A stretch of DNA of 64,000 bases from the NCBI GenBank assembly GCA_028280345.1, contig JANQLY010000017.1:1-64000 (forward strand). Direction: 5' to 3'. Position 1 is the stretch's first letter. Every line of letters starts with the position of its first letter. Below are positions 17,161 through 26,148 of this stretch, one piece after another. Under the pieces are notes generated by a model. The model was not told the DNA's origin. It searched no databases and was given only the letters and a program-made list of their open reading frames with translations. A program made the position numbers and the translations under genes. Origin of the DNA: Pseudomonadales bacterium. GTDB taxonomy: Bacteria > Pseudomonadota > Gammaproteobacteria > Pseudomonadales > UBA7239.

Positions 17161-18630
17161 TTATTTGCCGGGTTGAGCGGTAAAAAATGTGCTTGGGTGG
17201 GAGACAGCCGGGGTCTCCCCATCGATGGATTCTACATGAAACACAATATCGTGGCGGCTTTTTGCACCCTGATCGCTGCTATTGAGACGCAGGGGAATGG
17301 CGAGAACTTCACCGCTATCAACCTTGTGATGATTGTTGTTATTGATTGTCAGGTTTTCCAGTGAGTCACTACTGACACCAATCTCGTAAACCTGTGCCTC
17401 ACGGGACATATTGATAATTTTCAGCGTATAGTTATTTTCACTATGGCCGAGGTTGTTTGTGGTGTAGAGTTGGCCGCGGTCGCGGATAACTTCCAGCTTT
17501 AACGGGATACGGTTAAACAGTTGATAGCCGAGCAAACTGCACATAACCATCAAGGCAATCACATAGCCAATAACTTTTGCTCGCAAGATGCGACTGGTTT
17601 TTCCGTTCAGGCGATTTTCCGTGGTGTAGGAAATCAGGCCCTTCGGGTATTGCATTTTCTCCATGATCGAGTCGCAGGCATCAATGCACAGCGCACAGCC
17701 AATACACTGGTATTGCAGACCATCGCGAATATCAATGCCAGTGGGGCAGACCTGGACGCATAGCTGACAATCAATGCAGTCACCGAGTGATGTTTCATCA
17801 TTATCGGAAAATCGCTTGCGTGACCCGCGCGGTTCGCCACGGCGTGGGTCGTAGGAAACAATCAGGGTGTTAACATCAAACATCGCTGCCTGAAAGCGGG
17901 CATAGGGACACATAAACAGACAAACTTGCTCACGTAACCAGCCCGCATTCAGGTAGGTGGCGAAAGAGAACAGTAAAATCCAGAATACGGCGGCAGGCTC
18001 GGCCCGCCACATAAACAAATCGTAGCCGAGTTCGTAAATCGGGGTGAAATAACCGATAAAAGTAAACCCTGTGAACAGGCCGAGCCCGAACCAGAGGCCG
18101 TGTTTGAGTCCTTTACGAATGATTTTTTCAGTGCTCCAGGGAGCGGCATCGAGTTTGATACGCTGGTTGCGGCTGCCTTCGGTTTTTTGTTCTATCCACA
18201 TAAACATACTGGTCCAAACGGTTTGTGGGCAACTATAGCCACACCAGATGCGGCCAAACAAACTTGTGAACAGAAACAGGGCGAAGGCGCAGATTGCCAA
18301 CACCCAGGCGAGCATCGCAAAGTCCTGGGGCCAGAAGGTTATGTTGAGAATATGAAATTGCCGTGCGGGCAGGTCGAATAATACGGCCTGACGACCATCC
18401 CAATTAATCCATGGCAGAAAAAAATAACCGCAAAGCAGAGGCCAGCCGGTAAACAGTCGGATGCGTTGATAAAAACCTTCGATGGCGCGGGTGTAGATCT
18501 TTTCGCGCTTCTGGTACAGATCGAGTTCGCCAACTTCTGCGGGTACACATTGCTCCACGGCTTCCTGATCGGAAGCAATGACTTGTGTTGACTCGTCGTT
18601 CTGTTTGGACTGGTTTTGTGTCATCTGCAC
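17161..18630 (-). CDS. ccoG: cbb3 oxidase accessory ferredoxin-like protein CcoG
   Basis: A 489-residue polytopic membrane protein (RdxA/FixG family). The membrane region includes FGRIWCGYSCPQTVW. A cytoplasmic 2[4Fe-4S] ferredoxin domain follows with CIDCQLCVQVCP and CIGCALCIDACD, then a C-terminal Ig-like periplasmic domain. CcoG reduces copper for delivery to the cbb3 catalytic subunit. It starts 64 nt after the ccoP stop and continues into ccoH, so it is probably in the same transcript. Confidence 0.95.
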   Translation of the reverse strand: MQMTQNQSKQNDESTQVIASDQEAVEQCVPAEVGELDLYQKREKIYTRAIEGFYQRIRLFTGWPLLCGYFFLPWINWDGRQAVLFDLPARQFHILNITFWPQDFAMLAWVLAICAFALFLFTSLFGRIWCGYSCPQTVWTSMFMWIEQKTEGSRNQRIKLDAAPWSTEKIIRKGLKHGLWFGLGLFTGFTFIGYFTPIYELGYDLFMWRAEPAAVFWILLFSFATYLNAGWLREQVCLFMCPYARFQAAMFDVNTLIVSYDPRRGEPRGSRKRFSDNDETSLGDCIDCQLCVQVCPTGIDIRDGLQYQCIGCALCIDACDSIMEKMQYPKGLISYTTENRLNGKTSRILRAKVIGYVIALMVMCSLLGYQLFNRIPLKLEVIRDRGQLYTTNNLGHSENNYTLKIINMSREAQVYEIGVSSDSLENLTINNNNHHKVDSGEVLAIPLRLNSSDQGAKSRHDIVFHVESIDGETPAVSHPSTFFTAQPGK

Positions 18631-18694
18631 TACAGGTATTGTTGCCAGGCACTTTTGCCTGGCATAACAGTGAAGCTTCAGTACTGAAAAGGAA

Positions 18695-19573
18695 CTATTT
18701 GGACAGACTGTAGACGTAGGCTGCCAACAGGTTCACTTTTTCCGGGCTTAGCAGATCCTTGTGCGCGGGCATTTCACCACTGCGACCGAGGCTGATTGAC
18801 TCAAAGATTTCGGCGTCACTGCCGCCGTAGAGCCAGACATCGTCCGCAAGATTGGGTGCACCGAGATAGATGTTACCTTCGCCACTGCCGCCGTGGCAGG
18901 CTGCGCAATAGGTGGCGTAAATCGTTTTGCCCTGGGTGTTAGCGTCAGCTTGTGCCTGATTGGCACCGAGGTCGCGCACATAGTTGCTGACCAGTTTGAC
19001 GTTTTCCTCACCGAGTGATTCTCCCCAGGGGGGCATGGCGCCGCGACGACCGTCATTGATTGAGGTATAAATTTGCTCAGGGCTGCCGCCGTAAAGCCAG
19101 ACGCCATTGGTAAGGTTCGGGTAGCCCTTGCTGCCACCGGCATCGGAGCCATGACAAATCGCGCAGTTATTCGCAAACAGGCGCTTGCCCATTTTGACTG
19201 CCTGCTCTTCACCTGCCAGTCCGGCAACGGTGAGTTCCGGAAAACTGTTATACATCGCAAGAAATTGCGCATCGGCTTTTGTTACTTCAGCCTGCCACTG
19301 TTTTTCCTGTGTCCAGCCGAGCAAGCCTTTGAAGTTACCGAGCCCAGGATAGGCAATAAGATAGATTGCTGCAAACACGATTGAAAGCAGGAACATATTC
19401 ATCCACCAGGCCGGTAGCGGGTTGTCGTATTCCTCAATACCATCGTATTCATGGCCAGTTTTTTGGTCGGCTTTGGTGGAATCTATTTTGCGATTGGCGA
19501 GTAACAGCCAGAGTAAGCCAATCAGACTGCCAACGGTGATAACAATAATCCACAGGCTCCAGAAATTACTCAC
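18695..19573 (-). CDS. ccoP: cbb3 cytochrome c oxidase subunit III (CcoP)
   Basis: A 292-residue di-heme c-type cytochrome anchored by two N-terminal membrane segments (SNFWSLWIIVITVGSLIGLL and WWMNMFLLSIVFAAIYLIAY). The heme motifs are CAICH and CAACH in tandem cytochrome c domains, which accept electrons and pass them to CcoO. The start is the GTG at 19573, preceded by GGAG and overlapping the ccoQ stop codon by 8 nt. The reading frame extends upstream to 19735, but that part runs antisense to nothing and lies over ccoQ in another frame. Confidence 0.95.
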   Translation of the reverse strand: MSNFWSLWIIVITVGSLIGLLWLLLANRKIDSTKADQKTGHEYDGIEEYDNPLPAWWMNMFLLSIVFAAIYLIAYPGLGNFKGLLGWTQEKQWQAEVTKADAQFLAMYNSFPELTVAGLAGEEQAVKMGKRLFANNCAICHGSDAGGSKGYPNLTNGVWLYGGSPEQIYTSINDGRRGAMPPWGESLGEENVKLVSNYVRDLGANQAQADANTQGKTIYATYCAACHGGSGEGNIYLGAPNLADDVWLYGGSDAEIFESISLGRSGEMPAHKDLLSPEKVNLLAAYVYSLSK

Positions 19574-19760
19574 GGTTGTGTTCTCCACGGTTTTCGGGGT
19601 TGTTAAGGGACGCGATATCGAGATGGTCATCTTCGAACGGCAGCTGTGCTGCCTGCTCAAATGTCTTCTTGCGTTTGCCACTATAAGCCCAGAGGCAAAC
19701 GCCGATAAAAGCGAGCATAACAAAGAGGGTGGCAATACCCCTGAGGGTGTTGATATCCAT
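19566..19760 (-). CDS. ccoQ: cbb3 oxidase small subunit CcoQ/FixQ
   Basis: A 64-residue single-pass protein: one hydrophobic segment (IATLFVMLAFIGVCLWAY) followed by a basic then acidic tail with FEQAAQLPFEDD. This is the typical CcoQ pattern. CcoQ stabilises the cbb3 complex. It sits 3 nt after ccoO and overlaps ccoP. Confidence 0.93.
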   Translation of the reverse strand: MDINTLRGIATLFVMLAFIGVCLWAYSGKRKKTFEQAAQLPFEDDHLDIASLNNPENRGEHNRE

Positions 19761-19763
19761 GAT

Positions 19764-20372
19764 TTACCTCTTTGTCTGAATCAGCGTGCCAAGTTGTTGT
19801 AGATAGGCAACCATGGCGTCCATTTCTGTTTTGCCTTCTACTGCAGCTTTGGCATTGTTGATGTCGTCGTCGGTGTAGGGCACGCCGACTCTGCGCAATG
19901 ATTTCATTTTTTGCCCGGTTAACTCACCGGTTAATACATTTTCATTTAGCCAGGGGAAGCCGGGCATATTAGATTCAGGAACCACATCGCGCGGATTGGT
20001 AAGGTGGGCGCGGTGCCACTCGTCGCTATAGCGCTGGCCAACTCGGGCAAGGTCTGGCCCGGTGCGTTTCGAGCCCCATAAGAACGGATGTTCGTAAATA
20101 TGCTCACCGGCAACCGAGTAGTGTCCGTAGCGTTCGGTCTCGGAACGGAACGGACGAATCATCTGGGAGTGGCAGACATTGCAGCCTTCACGGATATAGA
20201 TGTCACGTCCTTCAAGTGCGAGAGCAGGCAGTGGCTTTAAACCCTTGATGGGTTCAGTGGTGGTCTTAAGAAAGAACAGCGGAACAATCTCGACCAGAAA
20301 ACCAAAACTGATCGCCACGATGATGAGGATAATCATCAGGCCGATATTTTTTTCAACGACTTCGTGTTTCAT
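19764..20372 (-). CDS. ccoO: cbb3 cytochrome c oxidase subunit II (CcoO)
   Basis: A 202-residue mono-heme c-type cytochrome with an N-terminal membrane anchor ([20 protein letters not shown]) and heme motif CNVCH (Cys64, Cys67, His68). [14 protein letters not shown] and [14 protein letters not shown] are family signatures, the latter near the methionine ligand region. It transfers electrons from CcoP to CcoN. The gene overlaps ccoN by 4 nt (ATGA). Confidence 0.97.
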   Translation of the reverse strand: MKHEVVEKNIGLMIILIIVAISFGFLVEIVPLFFLKTTTEPIKGLKPLPALALEGRDIYIREGCNVCHSQMIRPFRSETERYGHYSVAGEHIYEHPFLWGSKRTGPDLARVGQRYSDEWHRAHLTNPRDVVPESNMPGFPWLNENVLTGELTGQKMKSLRRVGVPYTDDDINNAKAAVEGKTEMDAMVAYLQQLGTLIQTKR

Positions 20373-21838
20373 GCGCTGGCCTCCTGTGAGACAGATGGCT
20401 GGGCTGCGGGAGTACCGACAGCATTATCGCTGTTTTCACCTTTGGCAGTTTTCCAGACGTTATAGGCCATAATGAGCATGCCGCCAAAGAAAATTGCGCC
20501 GCCGACCAGGCGTACAAAGTAACCCGGGTAGCTGGCCTGTACGGATTCCACAAAGCTGTAGGTCAGTGTGCCGTCGGCGTTGTAGGCGCGCCACATCAGG
20601 CCTTGCATCAAACCGTTCACCCACATGGACGAGATATAGAGTACTGTGCCGATGGTAGACATCCAGAAATGGGTGTTAATCAGCGCAATACTGTACATGC
20701 GCTCTCGACCAAACATAATTGGAATCAGATGGTACATGGCGCCAATCGAAATCATTGCGACCCAGCCGAGTGCGCCGGAGTGTACGTGGCCAATGGTCCA
20801 GTCAGTGTAGTGAGACAGGGCGTTGACGGTTTTGATTGACATCATCGGGCCTTCAAACGTGGACATGCCATAGAACGACAGCGACACCACGAGGAAACGC
20901 AGGATCGGATCTGTGCGCAATTTGTCCCAGGCGCCGGACAGGGTCATGATGCCGTTAATCATACCGCCCCAGGAAGGCGCGAGTAGCACCAGTGACATAA
21001 CCATGCCGAGGCTTTGTGCCCAGTCTGGCAGAGCGGTGTAGTGTAGGTGGTGGGGGCCGGCCCAGATATAGACAGTGACGAGTGCCCAGAAGTGCACGAT
21101 GGAAAGGCGGTACGAATACACCGGACGTTCCGCCTGCTTGGGCACAAAGTAATACATGATGCCGAGAAAGCCGGTGGTGAGGAAAAAGCCCACGGCATTG
21201 TGGCCGTACCACCACTGTATCATCGCATCAATCGTGCCACCGTAGGCAGAGTAGGATTTCCATGCCGAGACGGGTACCGCAGCACTATTAATCAGGTGCA
21301 GCACAGCAACTACGACAATGAATGCGCCGAAAAACCAGTTAGCCACATAAATATGAGAGGTTTTGCGTTGCATAATTGTGCCAAAAAACAGAATGGCGTA
21401 GGCGACCCACACGATAGTGATTGCAATATCAATCGGCCATTCGAGTTCAGCGTATTCCTTGCCGCTGGTATAACCCAGTGGCAGGGTGATCGCTGCAGCG
21501 ACAATAATTAGTTGCCAACCCCAGAAAACGAGAGCGGCGAGTTTGTCCGAGATTAATCTGACCTGGCAGGTGCGCTGTACCACATACAGTGATGTTGAAA
21601 ACAGGGCGCAGCCACCAAAAGCAAAAATCACCGCATTGGTGTGCAGTGGGCGCAAACGACCAAAATGTAACCAGGGTAGATCGAAGTTCAGTGCAGGCCA
21701 CACCAGTTGTGCAGCGATCAGAACACCGACAAGCATACCGACAATGCCCCAGACAACGGTCATGACCGCAAACTGGCGCACTACCTGGTAGTTGTACACC
21801 GGGTGTTCAAAACTTTGCGACTTGACGGGCGTATTCAT
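20369..21838 (-). CDS. ccoN: cbb3 cytochrome c oxidase subunit I (CcoN)
   Basis: The 489-residue catalytic subunit with about twelve membrane helices. Heme b and the heme b3/CuB centre are coordinated by the conserved histidines in [34 protein letters not shown] and [10 protein letters not shown]. It reduces O2 to water with high affinity and pumps protons, supporting respiration at low oxygen. It begins the ccoNOQP block. An ANR-dependent promoter at 22613-22654 lies upstream of the preceding Yip1-like gene; the 87 nt directly before ccoN shows no ANR box. Confidence 0.98.
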   Translation of the reverse strand: MNTPVKSQSFEHPVYNYQVVRQFAVMTVVWGIVGMLVGVLIAAQLVWPALNFDLPWLHFGRLRPLHTNAVIFAFGGCALFSTSLYVVQRTCQVRLISDKLAALVFWGWQLIIVAAAITLPLGYTSGKEYAELEWPIDIAITIVWVAYAILFFGTIMQRKTSHIYVANWFFGAFIVVVAVLHLINSAAVPVSAWKSYSAYGGTIDAMIQWWYGHNAVGFFLTTGFLGIMYYFVPKQAERPVYSYRLSIVHFWALVTVYIWAGPHHLHYTALPDWAQSLGMVMSLVLLAPSWGGMINGIMTLSGAWDKLRTDPILRFLVVSLSFYGMSTFEGPMMSIKTVNALSHYTDWTIGHVHSGALGWVAMISIGAMYHLIPIMFGRERMYSIALINTHFWMSTIGTVLYISSMWVNGLMQGLMWRAYNADGTLTYSFVESVQASYPGYFVRLVGGAIFFGGMLIMAYNVWKTAKGENSDNAVGTPAAQPSVSQEASA

Positions 21839-21925
21839 ACGACGTTTCCCAAAAGTTAGCGTTACAAGGTTTAAAGATGTTTGCCGCGTATCTCAATGGC
21901 AGGCGATTGTCCGAGTCCGTAGACC

Positions 21926-22525
21926 CTAGTCTGTAAACACAGGCATAAAGCCCATGTCCCAGAGAATCACCGTTGCCACCAAAATACAGATCAACAATAC
22001 CAGGCATACTGCCATAATGGCACTCGAATAGAGGAAACCTTTTTCCTCGGGAATACCCATGACAATCGGTACGCCAATATAAAGCAAGTAGACAGACCAG
22101 CAGGCTGCCACCGTGCCGACGATAAGATCGAGCCAGAGCAGCGGGAAGAAGCCGAGTAGTCCCGCTAGAAATAGCGGTGTTGCGGTCAGACCGGAAATCA
22201 CGATGCCTTTGCTGATACTGGTTTCACAGCCATAGGTGAGACTCATCCAGTGGATGCTGTAACCAATCGCAAAAATGGAGATCACCATCGCACCATAAAA
22301 CGCGCAGACGATTCTAAACGCACTGGCTTCGGTAAGTTTGATAATTTCGCTGTCGCCTACGGTCCAGCCCGCCTGGGTGGTGCCGAAGTACCAGGCAATA
22401 GCCGGCACAATTGCGCAGAGAATGGGGTAGAGGATAATGACATTAAACTGGTTGGCAGGCATCTGCGCAACGTTTTGCCATTGAGCCTTGGGGTTTACTA
22501 AAAATGCCAATGGGTTGAGTGCCAT
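21926..22525 (-). CDS. Yip1-like membrane protein preceding ccoN
   Basis: A 199-residue protein with about five membrane segments and the N-terminal WQNVAQMPANQFNVIILYP pattern of Yip1-family bacterial proteins. The function is not established for bacterial members. It lies upstream of ccoN in the same direction with an 87-nt gap. The ANR box and -10 located upstream of it suggest that it may be the first gene of the oxidase transcript. Whether it takes part in oxidase assembly is inference only. Confidence 0.8.
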   Translation of the reverse strand: MALNPLAFLVNPKAQWQNVAQMPANQFNVIILYPILCAIVPAIAWYFGTTQAGWTVGDSEIIKLTEASAFRIVCAFYGAMVISIFAIGYSIHWMSLTYGCETSISKGIVISGLTATPLFLAGLLGFFPLLWLDLIVGTVAACWSVYLLYIGVPIVMGIPEEKGFLYSSAIMAVCLVLLICILVATVILWDMGFMPVFTD

Positions 22526-22612
22526 ATAGTGAGACCCTGAATTATCAGCTCCTGAAAAATTGCATAAACTACTACAGACAGTAAGTGAGCACCACCTGTA
22601 AAACGCAAGGGC

Positions 22613-22654
22613 ATACTAGCAGAACGGATTGGGGATTTGCTTGACCTGAATCAA
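22613..22654 (-). promoter_or_regulatory. ANR-dependent promoter for Yip1/cco operon
   Basis: TTGACCTGAATCAA (22641-22654) is a full ANR-type box. On the reverse strand TAGTAT (22613-22618) lies at a 22-nt gap, class II spacing. On the forward strand TATTAG (22674-22679) is a weaker candidate for the gene at 22737. Confidence 0.75.
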
Positions 22655-22736
22655 TTGGGTACCGGAGTTTTCTTATTAGGGTGTCCCATCTGAAGTTTCT
22701 CCCATTAAATTTCCATTCAGTTCTTGAGGGTAATAG

Positions 22737-23042
22737 ATGCGCGAACGAACCTACAAAAAAATGGCAGGTACCTCAGCGGTATTTATCGAAGTGAATTATC
22801 CATTTGCCTCGCCAGTGGAGCGCGACGGCATGGTCTGGACAGAAACGGAGCTTGGCCTAAATGCCGCCGGGCCGATCGAGTTACGTTGGAAAGAGCCGCT
22901 GGCAAATTCACTCGCGCTTGAGGGACTTGAAGAATACGATCCGCCGCAGTCCGGTGAAGCGCGCTATGTGACTTCTCAGGGGGTGGCATTTTATTACCTT
23001 GCTGACAAACAGGCGTGGATTCAACTAACCGATAGTGTTTAG
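22737..23042 (+). CDS. Hypothetical protein, divergent from cco operon
   Basis: A 101-residue soluble protein that I do not recognise. It has no signal peptide, membrane segment or cysteine. The composition is acidic, with aromatic-rich ends (SAVFIEVNYPFASP near the start, GVAFYYLADKQAWIQL at the end), which suggests a small beta-rich fold. GAGGG precedes the ATG. It shares the intergenic ANR box with the Yip1/cco operon but is read in the opposite direction. Confidence 0.6.
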   Translation: MRERTYKKMAGTSAVFIEVNYPFASPVERDGMVWTETELGLNAAGPIELRWKEPLANSLALEGLEEYDPPQSGEARYVTSQGVAFYYLADKQAWIQLTDSV

Positions 23043-23173
23043 GTTCAATATTTAATGGATTCGGTTTTTTGCTAGCGCTTTCAGAGCGCTTTTTGATCTG
23101 TCGCAAAATGGCTTTGTCATAGTAACGGTACTTTAGGTCTCGAATTAGTTGTGTAACTGACAGGAGCCAGATG

Positions 23174-24385
23174 ATGAGCGTTGACTACGATCCTTTTTCG
23201 CACGAGGCCATGAAAGACCCTTTTCCTTTTTACAAGGCAATGCGTGCGGAAGGTAAGCCGCATTACATTGCGCGCTACGATGCCTGGGCATTGGCACGTT
23301 TTGACGATGTCTGGAATGCCAGTCTGATGCAAAACGACAACATTACATTCACCAGTGGGCAGACGCCGGGGCAGGTGCTGCTCGGCGAAATGATTCCACG
23401 CACGTTTATGACCATGGATGCGCCAGAGCACCGCCACTGGCGCAGTTTGATCCGCGAGGCTTATACACCGGAGGGTGTGGCAAAAGAAGCAGCGCGTATC
23501 CGTGAGCTGGTACGCCGCTACCTTTCACCCCTGTTGGCAAAAGGAAAAATGGATGTGTACTCCGAATATGCGAACCGTATTACAACGATAAATGGTGGTT
23601 ACAACCTGGGTCTGCCCGAAGCTGATGCGGAGAAATGGCGTGCACTCATTGATGACATGTTGTGGCGTGATGAGGGACAGCAGGGGGGTGGTTCAGACAA
23701 AAACAATGCCGCCGCTGGCGAACTGTTCGGTTACCTTGCAGCCAAGGTTGCCGAGTTGCGCGAGCACCCGGATGAGGCAGTGAGGCACGCAGCGGCTTAT
23801 TTGCACGCAGAAATTGAGGGCAAAAAGCTCAACGATGAGGAATTGACCTTCTATTTGTTCTCGCTACTGGTGGTGGGCTCTGAAACTACGCCAATTACTG
23901 TGGGAGGAACGCTATATAACCTTGCGAAAAACCCGCAGCAGAAAGCCGAGGTGTTGGCGGATTTGTCATTGCTGAAAAATGCGTTCCTTGAGACAGCGCG
24001 CTTCGATCAACCCACGAACATGCTGGCGCGCCGTGCCAAACAGGATTTTGAACTCAATGGTGTGCAGATCAAGGAAGAGCAACCGCTGCTATTCCTCTAT
24101 GCATCCGCGGAGCGGGATGAAAGTGTCTACGATAATCCGGATGTTTATGATTTTCACCGTCAGCCGACGGAGCGTTCGTTGATGTTTGGTCATGGCGGGC
24201 ACAAATGCCTCGGTATGCATCTCGGTGTGTTGATGGGTGTAACGATTCTTGAAGAGCTATTGTCAGCGATTGGTGACTATGAACTGGTTGAGGACGAGTG
24301 TGAGCGTCTTTACGGAGAGCACCTATCTGGTTGGGGCAAGGTGACGATTACCTGGGATGCTGACAAGGCTGCACTGAAAGACTAA
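23174..24385 (+). CDS. Cytochrome P450
   Basis: A 403-residue bacterial P450. The I-helix motif is VVGSETTP, the K-helix ExxR is ETAR, and the heme loop is FGHGGHKCLGMH with Cys345 as ligand. The heme loop lacks the usual alanine after C-x-G (CLGMH). It is only distantly related to the P450 at 3682, so it is probably a different family. AGGAG lies 7 nt before the ATG at 23174. It is 16 nt upstream of an extradiol dioxygenase, and the pair likely forms an operon for oxidation of a cyclic or aromatic compound. Redox partners are not nearby. Confidence 0.93.
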   Translation: MSVDYDPFSHEAMKDPFPFYKAMRAEGKPHYIARYDAWALARFDDVWNASLMQNDNITFTSGQTPGQVLLGEMIPRTFMTMDAPEHRHWRSLIREAYTPEGVAKEAARIRELVRRYLSPLLAKGKMDVYSEYANRITTINGGYNLGLPEADAEKWRALIDDMLWRDEGQQGGGSDKNNAAAGELFGYLAAKVAELREHPDEAVRHAAAYLHAEIEGKKLNDEELTFYLFSLLVVGSETTPITVGGTLYNLAKNPQQKAEVLADLSLLKNAFLETARFDQPTNMLARRAKQDFELNGVQIKEEQPLLFLYASAERDESVYDNPDVYDFHRQPTERSLMFGHGGHKCLGMHLGVLMGVTILEELLSAIGDYELVEDECERLYGEHLSGWGKVTITWDADKAALKD

Positions 24386-24401
24386 TAGCTGGAGTAAAAC
24401 G

Positions 24402-25370
24402 ATGAATATTCGCGGTTTGGGTTATGTGGGAATCGGTGCGCCGGATCCCAAACAGTGGCTGGATTTTGCAACGGAGATTATCGGTGCGATGCCTGCCCGG
24501 TGTTTGCCCGGAGAGAGTTGGGGCATGCCTATGGATCCGACATCAGGGCCGGCAAGTGGCGGCAGTGGTGTCGGGGAAGATGGCTCGGTTTATTTAAAAT
24601 TTGATGACTACCAGTGGCGTGTTGCAGTACATCCGGATAAGGAAAATTACGGCCTGCTTTATATTGGCTTTGAGCTCGGTAGTCGTGTAGAACTGGAGCA
24701 GGCGGTGGAGGAATTACAAGGCAAGGATTACACGGTGCGGCCTGGTACGGATGATGAAGCGCGACAGCGTTCGGTGACAGGTATTGCATTTACCGAAGAT
24801 CCGGCGGGTAATACGATTGAGCTGTTCTACGGCCCTTGCAAGGACTATAAGTTCCAATCACCTGTTGGCGCTGTGTTTAAAATGGGTGAGCTTGGAATGG
24901 GGCATATGAACCTGTTTGCTGCTGATCTGGAGGGAACCATTGATTTTTATGAGCAAGCACTCGGTTTTCGTTTGAGCGACTATATTGTCTTCGGACCGGG
25001 GTTGTCGGCAAACTTTTTCCACTGCAACCCGCGCCACCATACCCTTGGCTTAACACGGGTTGGGGAAATCAATGGTTTGCACCATCTGATGTTAGAAATG
25101 GAAAATACCGATATGGTGGGGCAGTGTCTTGATCGTGTGGAAGCGGCAGGTATTCAGATTACATCGACGCTGGGACGCCATACCAACGATAATATGTTGT
25201 CATTCTATATCAGTAGTCCATTTGGTTTTGAAGTGGAAATAGGCTGTGAAGGTTTGCTGGTTGATGATAACTGGTTACCTAGTGAATTCTGTGAAGGGGA
25301 TATCTGGGGACATAAAGGGCTGGATCCGGAAACAATTACTGAATCAGCCCAAGCCTTAAAGTCCGGGTAG
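24402..25370 (+). CDS. VOC-fold extradiol ring-cleavage dioxygenase
   Basis: A 322-residue protein with two vicinal-oxygen-chelate domains, the type I extradiol dioxygenase layout (BphC/HsaC-like). The expected Fe(II) ligands are in the second domain: His168 (GHMNLF), a His at 227-228 (LHHLMLE) and Glu279 (FEVEIGCEG). The conserved RHHTL near 212 fits the catalytic histidine. Such enzymes open catechol rings of biphenyl- or steroid-derived substrates. GGAG lies 7 nt before the ATG. Its pairing with a P450 suggests hydroxylation then ring cleavage, but no hydrolase of the next step is adjacent. Confidence 0.88.
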   Translation: MNIRGLGYVGIGAPDPKQWLDFATEIIGAMPARCLPGESWGMPMDPTSGPASGGSGVGEDGSVYLKFDDYQWRVAVHPDKENYGLLYIGFELGSRVELEQAVEELQGKDYTVRPGTDDEARQRSVTGIAFTEDPAGNTIELFYGPCKDYKFQSPVGAVFKMGELGMGHMNLFAADLEGTIDFYEQALGFRLSDYIVFGPGLSANFFHCNPRHHTLGLTRVGEINGLHHLMLEMENTDMVGQCLDRVEAAGIQITSTLGRHTNDNMLSFYISSPFGFEVEIGCEGLLVDDNWLPSEFCEGDIWGHKGLDPETITESAQALKSG

Positions 25371-25371
25371 A

Positions 25372-25405
25372 TTGATAGATTGGCAGGTTGGTGGGTTGAT
25401 AGATT
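25372..25405 (+). repeat. Short direct repeat
   Basis: TTGATAGATT occurs at 25372-25381 and again at 25396-25405, a period of 24 nt inside a GGTTGG-rich stretch just after the dioxygenase stop. The function is unknown. Confidence 0.5.
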
Positions 25406-25497
25406 AGAGAGGTAGACAGGAAATCAACAGGCTTCCTGTCGCCAGCTCTTACACTATAGAATATGTCCGTCTTTACAAGGTTTGTGGTGCCGATAAA

Positions 25498-25866
25498 GTG
25501 TTGGAGTTGGTAAAAACCCTTCATGTTAGCTGCGCGCTGTTAACGGCCGTTTCTTTTTTTGCAAGAGGTGTGTTGATGCTACAGGATTCTCCCTTGCGTC
25601 AGCATCGCATGGTCAAAGTTATACCTCACTGTATTGATACAGTACTACTTGTCAGCGCAATTATATTGGCAGTGAGCTGGCATCTGAACCCGTTGCATCA
25701 CCCTTGGCTATTGTTGAAAATTGTTGCCCTGTTTGCCTATATTGGCTGTGGGTTTGTGGCGTTTCGTTTTGGTAAAAACCGACAGATACGCGCGTTCTTC
25801 TGGATACTCGCGTTGCTGATTCTTGCCGGTATTTTTGTACTTGCGTTTACCAAACCCTACTTTTGA
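25498..25866 (+). CDS. SirB2-family membrane protein
   Basis: A 122-residue protein with four hydrophobic helices, matching the SirB2 family (LVKTLHVSCALLTAVSFFARG at the start, HCIDTVLLVSAI in the middle, KIVALFAYIGCGFVAFRFG later). The family name derives from an invasion-gene regulator, but the biochemical role is unknown; related small proteins have histidines in helices that could bind heme or metal. The start is a GTG. It is immediately followed by the ANR promoter of the small protein at 26004. Confidence 0.85.
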   Translation: MLELVKTLHVSCALLTAVSFFARGVLMLQDSPLRQHRMVKVIPHCIDTVLLVSAIILAVSWHLNPLHHPWLLLKIVALFAYIGCGFVAFRFGKNRQIRAFFWILALLILAGIFVLAFTKPYF

Positions 25867-25921
25867 CAGGGGGTTTATCGAGTCTGAATCAGTTTGATAA
25901 AAGGCCTTGATGCGGACTGAC

Positions 25922-25962
25922 TTGATATAGGTCAAGGTGGAATTCAGGTTAAAAAATATAAT
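25922..25962 (+). promoter_or_regulatory. ANR-dependent promoter of a 41-residue protein
   Basis: TTGATATAGGTCAA (25922-25935) is a full FNR/ANR palindrome. A consensus -10 TATAAT (25957-25962) follows after 21 nt. The predicted start near 25969 leaves a leader of about 35 nt to the ATG at 26004. This is the best-formed ANR promoter in the window. Confidence 0.85.
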
Positions 25963-26003
25963 TTCAGCTACTTATTTCATTAGTGATTAATTTGGAGAAA
26001 AAT

Positions 26004-26129
26004 ATGGCTGAAGTTATTAATCCCAATCAGGCCGCTGATGCACCGGTTATTAAACAAATCTTTGCTGTATTGGTAGGGTTCGCCGTCGTTACTGCCGTAA
26101 TAGCGGTTGTTATTAGCGCCGTTGTTTAA
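26004..26129 (+). CDS. Small single-pass membrane protein, ANR-controlled
   Basis: A 41-residue protein. Residues 1-18 are polar (MAEVINPNQAADAPVIKQ) and residues 19-41 form one long Ala/Val/Ile membrane helix, so the topology is tail-anchored-like. A ribosome site, TGGAGA, lies 5-8 nt upstream, and a strong ANR promoter precedes it. I do not recognise the sequence. By size it resembles small subunits of terminal oxidases (CydX, CcoM type) or other regulatory membrane microproteins, but no sequence match is claimed. The gene is too short to be called by most length cut-offs. Confidence 0.75.
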   Translation: MAEVINPNQAADAPVIKQIFAVLVGFAVVTAVIAVVISAVV

Positions 26130-26148
26130 ATAGCTGTACCCAGGTGGG

